Shown: positions 1 to 6,328, counted from the first letter of the stretch. The stretch: DNA of 6,526 nt from Phocaeicola sp. (GCA_020026225.1 JAHHQU010000096.1:1-6526), one strand, 5' to 3'. Numbers and translations: made by a program. Notes: generated by a model from the sequence alone, not told the origin.

Positions 1-28
1 ACAGCTCTCCATCTTTTCGCTTCTGCAT
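1..28 (-). CDS. Start of an unidentified gene, cut by the left edge
   Basis: An ATG at 28-26 opens a frame that reads M-Q-K-R-K-D-G-E-L before the window ends. It is preceded by a strong ribosome binding site: AAAGGAG on the minus strand, seven bases before the ATG. That quality of site, plus the same direction as the transporter genes and a 117-base gap after the lipoprotein stop, makes a real gene likely. Nine residues are too few to assign a family. If the transporter handles a metallophore, an exporter or biosynthesis gene would fit here, but that is only inference. The 14-bp hairpin at 49-82 sits just before the ribosome binding site and could control this gene. Confidence 0.55.
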
Positions 29-48
29 AAGAAAGCTCCTTTCACAAC

Positions 49-82
49 AATAGGCGGGTTAGAATGAACTAACCCGCCTATT
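49..82 (-). terminator. Perfect 14-bp hairpin between lipoprotein gene and next gene
   Basis: Bases 49-62 and 69-82 are exact inverted complements around a 6-base loop, with a GC-rich middle (GGCGGG/CCCGCC). It lies 63 bases after the lipoprotein stop codon, which suits a terminator. The bases after the stem on the minus strand are GTTGTGAAAGG, so there is no proper U-run and termination may be weak, allowing some transcription into the gene that starts at 28. Its inner part matches the palindrome at 5081-5102, so it may also, or instead, be an operator. Confidence 0.5.
57..74. promoter_or_regulatory. Palindrome GGTTAG-N6-CTAACC, copy 1
   Basis: The 18 bases read GGTTAGAATGAACTAACC on the plus strand. 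The palindrome at 5083-5100, read on the minus strand, is GGTTAGCATAAACTAACC, so 16 of 18 bases agree, including four of the six spacer bases. The two copies lie just before two different minus-strand start points: the next gene here and the transporter operon there. A shared operator for a dimeric repressor is the simplest reading. The GTTAG/CTAAC arms recall DtxR/IdeR-type iron boxes, but the spacing differs, so the regulator is not identified. Confidence 0.45.
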
Positions 83-145
83 ATCATAAAGTTAACGAGT
101 GTTTTTTTCCACTCTATACAGGGCACATCTATCCAATCAGGTTTA

Positions 146-1771
146 TTATTTAGCAGGAGTCAGCTGACGGATATCAAAGAACATGGGAGTGCTGGTAAAT
201 GTGTAATCGCTGATCTTATCCGTATTGAACACGATCATATCCTTCACATAGAGAAGAGGAAGATCAATAACATTGTCATTATCAAAGTTCAGCAGATAAT
301 CGAAGATCTCTTGGATGCGAGCTTCATCGTCGGAGGTCTGGAACTCGGCAACGCAGGCTTCAAACTGAGAAATATCAGGGAGGGCTGCCAGACTGGGAGC
401 ATGAGCAGAACGGTTCAACATGGGAGCAAAGAAGTTGTGAGGGGAGGTATAAGGCTGCTCGGTGTTCCAGATAGTCATGTCATAATTACCGGAAGCGCCT
501 TCCTTCCACCAGGTCATCATATCCTGTCCGGTAGTGGTAACTTCAATGCCGACCTCAGCCAACTGGCTGCGAATGATGGTTGCAATGCTCTGATTCATAA
601 CGTTGCCAAAATCATAGGTAAAAACAACACTCAGAGGTTCGCCGTCCTTTTCACGGATACCGGTGCTGTCGTTCATTTTCCAGCCAGCCTCGTCCAACAG
701 AGCGTTTGCCTTCTCCTGGTCGTAAGTACGGACAACATTCAGACTGCCAGAAGTATAGGGAGTGCCTTCGGGGAACAGCTTGTTTGCTGCACTCTCATTT
801 CCCAAAGTAAGTCCGGCGGACAAAGCTTCCTTATCAACAGCATAGGCAATGGCTTCTCTGACCTTAAGATCGCCCAGCTTGGCACTACCAGCATTGAGAA
901 CAACATTTCGTGTATTCGAGTCATAGGAAGATACGATACCCTTAATGTTGGGCAAAGAAGTTGCCTGCTCATAGTCATCCCAGGTCATCAGCGCACTGCC
1001 GTAAATCATGTCAATATCGCCGTTCTGGAGAGCCTGCAGACGGGCAGAAGACTCAGGGATATACTTGACGATCACTTCATCATAGTCAGGTGTTTCACCC
1101 CAGTAGTTGTCGTTGCGGACAAAGCGAACATAATCACCTGCCACGATTTCATCGTAGATATAGGGGCCAGTACCAACAACGCCGCTCATGGTCATGTAGC
1201 GATTCTCATCTTCCTCCGGCAGAATGACCTTGGGAGATTCCAGAATCATAACTTCAGGATAGCAGAAGTCATACAGATAAGCAAAATAGGCGTTGGGATA
1301 ATGGAATGTGACAGTATAATCGTCCACTACTTCCACGCTCTCCAGATTGCAGGCCGCACGGATTGCACCGAAGTTAGGGTTATCCTTTGCAAATTCAAAG
1401 CATGTTTTAACAGCTTCTGCATTAAAGGGAGTGCCGTCATGGTAGGTGACTCCTTGCCTCAGTTTGAAGGTGAGATCCTTTCCTTCATTGGAAAACTCCC
1501 AGCTTTCAGCCAGGCAGGGCTCCACCTGACCGTCCACATAGTTGACGAGTCCTTCATAGCAGAGCTTGGTTGCCACGTTGTTCTGAACATCCATGTTCAG
1601 CGGGTAGAGGGTATTGAGTTCTGCACTGACCGCCATGGTCAGCACTTTGGGGTTATCCGTTTCTTCAGATGGAGCATCGGTCGTTTCAGTCGCAGTCTTG
1701 CTGCCGCAAGCGGCCAGTGCAAGCACCATAACCGCCGAAAGCAACAAGCTTAACATTCTTTTTAGCTTCAT
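146..1771 (-). CDS. NikA-like substrate-binding lipoprotein of an ABC importer
   Basis: This 541-residue extracellular solute-binding protein family 5 member captures the ligand for the importer encoded just upstream. A basic start, a hydrophobic stretch and a LAAC lipobox place the lipid-modified Cys at residue 22; a Thr/Glu/Asp-rich linker follows to about residue 40. Family motifs include GTGPY (220-224) and NYWGE (232-236). From memory, the protein follows E. coli NikA along much of its length, clearest at residues 340-541. His457 falls where NikA has metal-contacting His416, and Tyr441 where it has Tyr402. NikA's Arg137 and Trp398 do not appear to be kept, so the cargo may differ from nickel-histidine. 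The ATG at 1771 is preferred to an upstream GTG because AAAGGAG lies eight bases before it and the signal peptide begins there. It overlaps the ATPase stop by one base (TAATG), pointing to translational coupling. Being last in the operon is less usual than first. Peptide binding remains possible. Confidence 0.9.
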   Translation of the reverse strand: MKLKRMLSLLLSAVMVLALAACGSKTATETTDAPSEETDNPKVLTMAVSAELNTLYPLNMDVQNNVATKLCYEGLVNYVDGQVEPCLAESWEFSNEGKDLTFKLRQGVTYHDGTPFNAEAVKTCFEFAKDNPNFGAIRAACNLESVEVVDDYTVTFHYPNAYFAYLYDFCYPEVMILESPKVILPEEDENRYMTMSGVVGTGPYIYDEIVAGDYVRFVRNDNYWGETPDYDEVIVKYIPESSARLQALQNGDIDMIYGSALMTWDDYEQATSLPNIKGIVSSYDSNTRNVVLNAGSAKLGDLKVREAIAYAVDKEALSAGLTLGNESAANKLFPEGTPYTSGSLNVVRTYDQEKANALLDEAGWKMNDSTGIREKDGEPLSVVFTYDFGNVMNQSIATIIRSQLAEVGIEVTTTGQDMMTWWKEGASGNYDMTIWNTEQPYTSPHNFFAPMLNRSAHAPSLAALPDISQFEACVAEFQTSDDEARIQEIFDYLLNFDNDNVIDLPLLYVKDMIVFNTDKISDYTFTSTPMFFDIRQLTPAK

Positions 1772-2490
1772 TACATAGTCTCCTTTATAGTATTTTGTAT
1801 GCCTTCCAGAGTCAATCGACCCTGCTGCATCCTTATAATACGATCTGAAAGCTGATAGGCGCTGTGCAGATCGTGGGTGATAAACAGAAACGCACAATTC
1901 GTTTCTATCCTAAATTGGCGGAGCATCTGAATCACAGAATCAGCTGACACCAAATCCAGACCACTGGTAGCTTCATCCAAAATCAAGTATTTAGGCTGGA
2001 TAGCCATAGCCTTGAGAAGAGCAAATCTCCGTTGCTCGCCACCGGACAGTTGTCTGACCGGAACGTCCAGCAATCTCACTGCAAGCCCTGTCTGCTGCAT
2101 TAAATCCTGTATCCGAGCACGCCGCTGTTCACGATTCAGCTCAGTCAGATTGACCATAGCCTCTTCCACATTGGCATACACTGATCGGCGGGGATTCATC
2201 GTGCCCGATGCATCCTGAAACACGCCTTGCAACTGTTTTCGCTGACGCTTCCACCCTATGAAATCAAGCGTTGTTAGTTCTGTTCCATCCATAAGAATGG
2301 AACCTTCATCCGGCTTCTCTATCCCCAGTATCATTTTAGCCAGTGTACTTTTTCCAGAACCGCTTTCTCCAATCAAGGAAATAAACTCGCCGGGATGCCA
2401 TTGAAAATCAACATTCTGCAGAACTGGATGAATATGACCCTTTTCACCGATATAAGTCTTGCAAAGGTTTTTCACTATAATTCCGTCCAT
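1771..2490 (-). CDS. ABC importer ATPase, NikE/OppF-like (second ATPase)
   Basis: This 239-residue cytoplasmic ATPase is one of two that power the importer. Motifs in order: Walker A GESGSGKST (41-49), Q-loop Gln92 in FQDASGTMNP, signature LSGGEQRR (128-135), Walker B YLILDE (148-153) and H-loop His186 in ITHD. The QDASGTMNPRRSV stretch is typical of the F/E-type subunit of the nickel/peptide family. The protein ends soon after the nucleotide-binding domain and has no oligo_HPY extension, like NikE and unlike OppF/DppF. The ATG at 2490 is chosen over a GTG two codons earlier, because GAGGTG is five bases before the ATG but only one base from the GTG. The gene overlaps the preceding ATPase by 16 bases and the following lipoprotein gene by one, so the genes are probably co-translated. 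The catalytic set looks complete. Confidence 0.93.
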   Translation of the reverse strand: MDGIIVKNLCKTYIGEKGHIHPVLQNVDFQWHPGEFISLIGESGSGKSTLAKMILGIEKPDEGSILMDGTELTTLDFIGWKRQRKQLQGVFQDASGTMNPRRSVYANVEEAMVNLTELNREQRRARIQDLMQQTGLAVRLLDVPVRQLSGGEQRRFALLKAMAIQPKYLILDEATSGLDLVSADSVIQMLRQFRIETNCAFLFITHDLHSAYQLSDRIIRMQQGRLTLEGIQNTIKETM

Positions 2491-3263
2491 TGCCACACCT
2501 CATCCATCGGCTTTTTGAATGCTCTAACAAAGCTTTGGGTCCACTGGGACTCCGGTTCCTCCAGAACTTTGCTGGTTTGTCCTTCTTCAAGCATCTTCCC
2601 GTTTTCAATGACATAGATGTACTCACACAATGTGGAGAGTGCTTCAACATCATGCGATACCAGTAATATACCGGAGGTAGCTTTTTGCTCTTCCAGTAAT
2701 TTCAAAAGTATTCTGCTGTTTTCTTCGTCCAAGGCAGACGTCGGTTCATCAGCCAGAATATAACTCGGTTTCATGATCAGAAGATTGGCAACAACAATTC
2801 TCTGTAACATTCCTCCGGATAGTTCAGACGGGTAGCTTTCTAAAATTCGGTCTGCATCCGAAAGGTGCAGTTGCGAAAAAGTTTCCTTGATCTTAATTTC
2901 TGCATCTTGACGGCTAAGTCTTAGTTTTATTCGAAGGGTTTCCAATAGCTGCTTTCTGATGTTTAATCTTGGATCAAAAGCCGTCATGGGATTCTGAGGA
3001 ATAAAACCGAATATGGTGCCATTCATCTGTCGCCTGCGATGGGCTGACATAATGTCGATTCTCTTGTCATCTAACAGGATTTGGCCGCCGGTAATCTGAC
3101 CCTGTCCTGCTAATATTCCCATTATGCTCTTCAAAATAGTTGTTTTGCCTGATCCGCTTTGTCCGGTAAGGCCAACCGCAATTCCCTTGGGAACTTCCAG
3201 GTTGATTTCCGAAATAAGTTTCTGCCCTTTAGCTGATACAGATAAATCATGAAGTTTCAGCAT
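2475..3263 (-). CDS. ABC importer ATPase, NikD/OppD-like (first ATPase)
   Basis: This 262-residue cytoplasmic ATPase pairs with the next gene's product. Motifs: Walker A GQSGSGKTT (34-42), Q-loop Gln90 in IPQNPMTAFDP, signature LSGGMLQR (148-155), Walker B YILADEP (168-174) and H-loop His204 in VSHD. GGMLQR and the NPMTAFDP stretch are characteristic of the D subunit of Nik/Dpp/Opp systems. The length matches NikD (about 254) better than OppD/DppD (about 330), and the oligo_HPY region is missing. The ATG at 3263 overlaps the permease stop as TGATG and has AGAGGTG eight bases upstream; a TTG one codon earlier is open but less likely. No key residue is missing. Confidence 0.93.
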   Translation of the reverse strand: MLKLHDLSVSAKGQKLISEINLEVPKGIAVGLTGQSGSGKTTILKSIMGILAGQGQITGGQILLDDKRIDIMSAHRRRQMNGTIFGFIPQNPMTAFDPRLNIRKQLLETLRIKLRLSRQDAEIKIKETFSQLHLSDADRILESYPSELSGGMLQRIVVANLLIMKPSYILADEPTSALDEENSRILLKLLEEQKATSGILLVSHDVEALSTLCEYIYVIENGKMLEEGQTSKVLEEPESQWTQSFVRAFKKPMDEVWQWTEL

Positions 3264-4057
3264 CAATCTGTCACCTCTTTCTCAACGGTCCTCCCGAGAA
3301 TGTTAAAAGAAAGTGCACACAGAACGATGGCAATAACCGGATATAATGTCAGCTCAGGATGAGCAATGATATAGTGATGAAGTTCTGCAATCATCACACC
3401 CCAGTCGATGATATTGTCCCCCATGCCAAGTCCAATAAAAGAAAAGCTGACAATGGTGATCACCATATCCGCTGCAGAAAGTAAAATATAGTGCAGGACA
3501 TCCCACATTACATTCGGTAAAATATCGACAAACAGGATATGAAATCTACCTGCTCCGGATGTGATGGCAGAAAGTACATATGCCTTTCCAAGTTCTACTT
3601 CCGTTCGGGTTTTCACCAACTTGACCATTCTCAGGAAGATAGAGAGTACCACTGCAATCAGCATGGTGCTCACACCATTTCCCATCACAGAAATGAAGAT
3701 AATTAAATAGGCTATTGGCGGGATTGCGGTAACTGCATTCAACAAGCTTTCCCCTAAAAGCTTGATCCTACCTCGGCTGTTCCCCAAGGGGAGTCCCAGA
3801 ATAAGGCCCAGAAAAACAATCAGGATGGAACCCAGCAGGATAATGCTGAGCGTTGTTTTGCCGCCATATAAAATTCTGGAGAAAACGCATCTTCCCAAAT
3901 TATCGGTTCCAAGTGGATATTGCAAGCAGGGTGCAAGAAAGCGCAGTGTCATATCCACATGTTCAGGGTCGTTAGGTGCCAGCAAAAAGCCAAATGTGAA
4001 AAAACTCAAAACGAGAACAGGAAGTGTGATAGTCATGATATTTTTCAATTGTCTCAT
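3263..4057 (-). CDS. ABC importer permease, NikC/DppC-like
   Basis: This 264-residue inner-membrane permease is the second half of the channel. It has an N-terminal membrane segment (about 8-27), then the family hallmark PLGTDNLGR (48-56) and about five more hydrophobic segments between 70 and 253. The cytoplasmic coupling (EAA-type) loop lies near 155-183, ending in ILPNV, and is followed by the typical GLGMGDNIIDWGVMI stretch (209-223). The length is close to NikC (277). The start ATG has GAGGT seven bases upstream, overlapping the TGA of the preceding permease gene, from which it is separated by 10 bases; the stop overlaps the next gene by one base. This packing supports one mRNA and balanced production of subunits. 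The family call is firm, while the cargo cannot be read from the permease. Confidence 0.93.
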   Translation of the reverse strand: MRQLKNIMTITLPVLVLSFFTFGFLLAPNDPEHVDMTLRFLAPCLQYPLGTDNLGRCVFSRILYGGKTTLSIILLGSILIVFLGLILGLPLGNSRGRIKLLGESLLNAVTAIPPIAYLIIFISVMGNGVSTMLIAVVLSIFLRMVKLVKTRTEVELGKAYVLSAITSGAGRFHILFVDILPNVMWDVLHYILLSAADMVITIVSFSFIGLGMGDNIIDWGVMIAELHHYIIAHPELTLYPVIAIVLCALSFNILGRTVEKEVTD

Positions 4058-4067
4058 AACATTTACC

Positions 4068-5003
4068 TCACAAATCCCGCTTTAACAGCTTCTGTGCTAT
4101 TTCAGCAATAACATCCATAATGACTAATGCACCGGCCAGCACTAATACTGACGCATGAATCATTGGTGCATCACGAGCAACTACGCTATCGATCATCAAA
4201 TAACCGAGGCCGGACAGCGAGAACACTCGCTCCACGATTGCTGCATTTGCCAGCGACATTCCAAGCATCTGCGCAAAATTAGGAAGCAAATCGATCATAG
4301 CATGTGGGAGTGCGTGGCAAACAAGAATTCTGATTTCACTGATTCCTCTGCACTTTGCATATATGCAGTAGTCCTGATCCATTTCATGAAGTAATGCATC
4401 CGTCAGCATCTGAGAATAAAAGCACATGCCGGATATACACAGACACAGTGCAGCAGGACCATATCTGCTGAGTCCAGAATTTCCAACAACCGAAATGGCG
4501 CTGGCCTTTATTGCAAATACATCAATGAAAGCAGTTGCAATATAGAATGCTGGAATAGATACGCCGAGGATTCCAATGAACCGAAGTAATTTAAAGGTGA
4601 AATGATGATGGCTGATATACCCGAGGCATCCAAAAATCAAGACACCGATGATGGTGATTGCGGCTGATATCGTAACGATGATAAGCGTTGTCGGCAAAGC
4701 ATCACCTAATTCGGAAACAACGGGAAGTCCAGTTGCAAGGGAAGTCCCAAAATTCAGATTTAAAGCTTTCCAAAGCCAGGAGAAGTATTGAATATACAAG
4801 GGCTTATCGTAACCAAGTCTGATTCTGGCTGCGTCGATCTGCTCTTGTGTAACCATTGCTGAGTTTCGTTTCACATAAGCTTCTGCCGGGTCAATGGGAG
4901 AAAGACGCATCAGCAAGAACGAAAACAAAGTGACAACAAATAAGGTAAAAAGCGCAGCAAATATTTTTTGTATAATGTATCGGGACACATCTTTTCTTTT
5001 CAT
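4068..5003 (-). CDS. ABC importer permease, NikB/DppB-like
   Basis: This 311-residue inner-membrane permease is the first gene of the transporter operon. It has an N-terminal membrane segment (about 10-32), then a long external region with FGTSL (85-89), then five hydrophobic segments. The coupling loop near 215-241 (YAKCRGISEIRIL, then ALPHAMIDLLP) and the VERVFSLSGLGYLM stretch (about 248-260) are hallmarks of the B subunit. The frame is open 21 codons further upstream. The ATG at 5003 is preferred because GAGGTG is six bases before it, whereas the GTG at 5066 lies inside the terminator stem and the ATG at 5027 has no ribosome binding site. A His triplet at 132-134 and the cluster CLCISGMC (187-194) are unusual local features with no assigned role. 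Length and layout match NikB (314). Confidence 0.93.
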   Translation of the reverse strand: MKRKDVSRYIIQKIFAALFTLFVVTLFSFLLMRLSPIDPAEAYVKRNSAMVTQEQIDAARIRLGYDKPLYIQYFSWLWKALNLNFGTSLATGLPVVSELGDALPTTLIIVTISAAITIIGVLIFGCLGYISHHHFTFKLLRFIGILGVSIPAFYIATAFIDVFAIKASAISVVGNSGLSRYGPAALCLCISGMCFYSQMLTDALLHEMDQDYCIYAKCRGISEIRILVCHALPHAMIDLLPNFAQMLGMSLANAAIVERVFSLSGLGYLMIDSVVARDAPMIHASVLVLAGALVIMDVIAEIAQKLLKRDL

Positions 5004-5009
5004 CCTGTT

Positions 5010-5015
5010 CACCTC
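5010..5015 (-). promoter_or_regulatory. Ribosome binding site of the first permease gene
   Basis: GAGGTG on the minus strand sits six bases before the ATG at 5003. It decides the start among three in-frame candidates (5066, 5027, 5003). The same GAGGT(G) core precedes the next permease and both ATPase genes. Confidence 0.75.
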
Positions 5016-5040
5016 GTTTTCCCTCATCTGCCATGCCAAC

Positions 5041-5072
5041 AAAAAAGGACTGTGCTTTAATGGCACAGCCCT
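5041..5072 (-). terminator. Rho-independent terminator before the transporter genes
   Basis: On the minus strand GGGCTGTGC and GCACAGTCC form a 9-bp stem with one G-U pair, extended by one outer A-U pair, around the 7-base loop CATTAAA. Six U residues follow directly. This is a textbook intrinsic terminator pointing the same way as the genes. It lies 62 bases after the araC-type stop and only 37 bases before the permease start. It therefore ends the regulator transcript, but it also stands between the only visible candidate promoter and the transporter operon. It may act as an attenuator or as a filter that keeps transporter expression low. Confidence 0.85.
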
Positions 5073-5080
5073 AAAGTCTA

Positions 5081-5102
5081 ATGGTTAGTTTATGCTAACC
5101 AT
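5081..5102. promoter_or_regulatory. Palindrome ATGGTTAG-N6-CTAACCAT, copy 2
   Basis: Exact 8-bp inverted arms (5081-5088 and 5095-5102) flank a 6-base spacer. The core matches the palindrome at 57-74 at 16 of 18 positions when read on opposite strands. It lies just after a candidate -10 box (TAGAAT, 5115-5110), about where transcription would begin, which is a classic repressor position. It could also fold in the RNA upstream of the terminator. Which protein binds it is not known from the sequence. Confidence 0.5.
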
Positions 5103-5109
5103 AGCAAAT

Positions 5110-5138
5110 ATTCTACCCCAGATAGGTATTTATCTATC
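5110..5138 (-). promoter_or_regulatory. Candidate transporter promoter with good -10 and poor -35
   Basis: TAGAAT at 5115-5110 matches the -10 consensus at five of six bases. The hexamer 17 bases upstream, GATAGA, matches TTGACA at only two. A weak -35 is common where an AraC-family activator is needed. An imperfect 18-bp palindrome (5121-5138, seven of nine pairs) overlaps the -35 position and the araC-type stop codon, and could be an activator site. This is inference from weak signals; read-through from the regulator gene is the alternative. Confidence 0.3.
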
Positions 5139-6147
5139 CATTCAGTTTTTTATAGTTACTTGGAGAAAGACCATACTCCTGCTTGAATGCACTGGCGAAT
5201 TTTGCAGGATTGTCATACCCAATAGATACAGCAATTTCCCCTATACTCATTTCACCATCTGTTAAAAGTTGTGCGGCAATCTCTAATCTGCACTTTTTCA
5301 GATAGGCATAGACAGACTTGCCGTATACACATTTAAAACATTTTTTCATAACGGTAGGTGAAATATCAACCCGTTCTGCCAATTGTTCCAGCGTATAATG
5401 TTCATCGATATGATTCAAAATAAAATCGTGGATTTGCTTGACAGCATCAATTTGTGATTTTGAAAAATAGGGACGATCAATTTCCTTTTCCATAGGTTGC
5501 AAATCTGTTAACATCAAGAATAACTCCAGCACCTTAACCTTGATATATCCAAATTTAATGTGGTCTCTAACAGTATAAAGCTCTGAAAAAATATGCTCGA
5601 TCATATCGCTTGCCCGAAGAATAAAGTAAGTACGGTTCTTGATCAAAGAGGCGATGTGCTTCAGATCAATTGATAGAAATTCCATCAATTTCATGGTTTG
5701 AGAATCGATCTGACCCATATCAATCGTAATACTGATTCCGTGATAATGATTCAAAGGAAAACAGTGGGAACATTTCTCATCACAAGGAGATGATATGGAG
5801 AAATCTCCCGGCTCCATGTAACAATAATCCTGTTTCCTAAAATTACATTCATAACGGCCTAACTGACAGTGGTTGATCTCTATGATTTGCCTTGCACCCG
5901 TCGTTGGTGGATCACAGTATCTTAAATGAAGATCGTTGTAGATAAGTTCCACCCCGGGAAATACCGGATACACCGTAATATCGCCAAGGCCGCTATTGTT
6001 TTTCAGATGGTACACCCTATAAGTTCCATGATCTTCTTCATTTTGAACGGCCTCTCCATAAAGCATAATGCTTCCGAATTTTAATTCCCCCTGTTGGCTC
6101 CTTTTTAGTGCCTGAAAAAGTTCCTTCGGTATCAAAGTATCGTCCAA
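5134..6147 (-). CDS. AraC-family regulator with a cysteine-rich N-terminal domain
   Basis: This 337-residue cytoplasmic DNA-binding protein probably controls the neighbouring importer. The C-terminal 100 residues carry both AraC helix-turn-helix units: one near 242-266 (TLEQLAERVDISPTVMKKCF) and one near 301-335, ending in FKQEYGLSPSNYKKL, the family signature. The N-terminal 230 residues are a sensing region of no type I can name with certainty. It holds seven Cys at 78, 94, 101, 109, 122, 126 and 129, including a Cx3Cx2C group, plus His93, 134 and 136, which could bind metal. The size and the link to a chelate-type importer recall PchR/YbtA siderophore regulators. The start is TTG at 6147: GAGGGGAG lies eight bases upstream, no in-frame ATG or GTG lies between it and the in-frame stop further upstream, and two ATGs in the gap are out of frame. 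It has its own promoter and is followed by a terminator. Confidence 0.9.
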   Translation of the reverse strand: MDDTLIPKELFQALKRSQQGELKFGSIMLYGEAVQNEEDHGTYRVYHLKNNSGLGDITVYPVFPGVELIYNDLHLRYCDPPTTGARQIIEINHCQLGRYECNFRKQDYCYMEPGDFSISSPCDEKCSHCFPLNHYHGISITIDMGQIDSQTMKLMEFLSIDLKHIASLIKNRTYFILRASDMIEHIFSELYTVRDHIKFGYIKVKVLELFLMLTDLQPMEKEIDRPYFSKSQIDAVKQIHDFILNHIDEHYTLEQLAERVDISPTVMKKCFKCVYGKSVYAYLKKCRLEIAAQLLTDGEMSIGEIAVSIGYDNPAKFASAFKQEYGLSPSNYKKLNG

Positions 6148-6163
6148 GACATCATCTCCCCTC
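6145..6163 (-). promoter_or_regulatory. Ribosome binding site and TTG start with out-of-frame ATGs
   Basis: GAGGGGAG (6163-6156) precedes the TTG by eight bases. Between them lies ATGATG in another frame, which would encode only seven residues (M-M-S-W-T-I-L) before a TGA inside the regulator gene. Ribosomes starting there would miss the regulator, so the arrangement may hold its production low. Confidence 0.6.
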
Positions 6164-6186
6164 TGTATCGTTTATTTTATATTGTA

Positions 6187-6236
6187 AATTCTAATTTGTT
6201 TGACAGCTGTTTTAGTCATTATACCATATTAGAATT
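6187..6236. repeat. Spaced 9-bp inverted repeat around the regulator promoter
   Basis: AATTCTAAT (6187-6195) and ATTAGAATT (6228-6236) are exact inverted complements, 41 bases centre to centre, close to four helical turns. One arm lies in the spacer between -35 and -10, the other about 16-24 bases after the expected transcription start. Two dimers bound on one face of the DNA, or one looping regulator, could shut the promoter. Autoregulation by the AraC-type protein is plausible but unproven. Confidence 0.4.
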
Positions 6237-6246
6237 AGCGTGTCTT
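6218..6246 (-). promoter_or_regulatory. Sigma-A-type promoter of the regulator gene
   Basis: On the minus strand AAGACA (6246-6241) is followed after exactly 17 bases by a perfect TATAAT (6223-6218). Transcription would begin near 6211, giving a leader of about 64 bases before the TTG. This is the best promoter in the window. Confidence 0.65.
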
Positions 6247-6328
6247 GAAGTTTGTATGAATGATGGTGGTGCGGCTTTGGGAAATTTGATTTCAACCTAA
6301 AAGATTACAAATTATCAACGGTTAACCT

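Noticed and set aside
97..114. Small hairpin GAGTG-N8-CACTC after the lipoprotein gene
   Set aside because: The stem is only five pairs and the T-run is in the loop on the plus strand, so it does not work as a terminator in either direction.
311..1753. A 480-codon open frame on the plus strand
   Set aside because: It lies wholly opposite the lipoprotein gene, shows no recognisable domain and has no ribosome binding site of note. The minus strand carries clear family motifs, so this is an antisense shadow.
1772..1897. A 42-residue N-terminal extension of the lipoprotein
   Set aside because: It overlaps the end of the ATPase gene, would bury the signal peptide, and lacks the AAAGGAG site found before the ATG at 1771.
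5004..5066. Earlier starts for the first permease (GTG at 5066, ATG at 5027)
   Set aside because: The first lies in the terminator stem and neither has a ribosome binding site, whereas GAGGTG sits six bases before the ATG at 5003.
127..5140. Shared 9-mer ATCTATCCA at 127-135 and 5132-5140
   Set aside because: Both copies lie near gene ends and before the shared palindromes, but nine bases with no wider similarity can arise by chance.
6200..6227. Plus-strand promoter TTGACA-N16-TACCAT opposite the regulator promoter
   Set aside because: The -35 is perfect but the -10 matches at only four of six bases, and no plus-strand gene follows within the window.
6320..6327. Palindrome GGTTAACC beside the right-edge stop codon
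   Set aside because: It has the same half-site letters as the two operators but no 6-base spacer, and eight-base palindromes are common.
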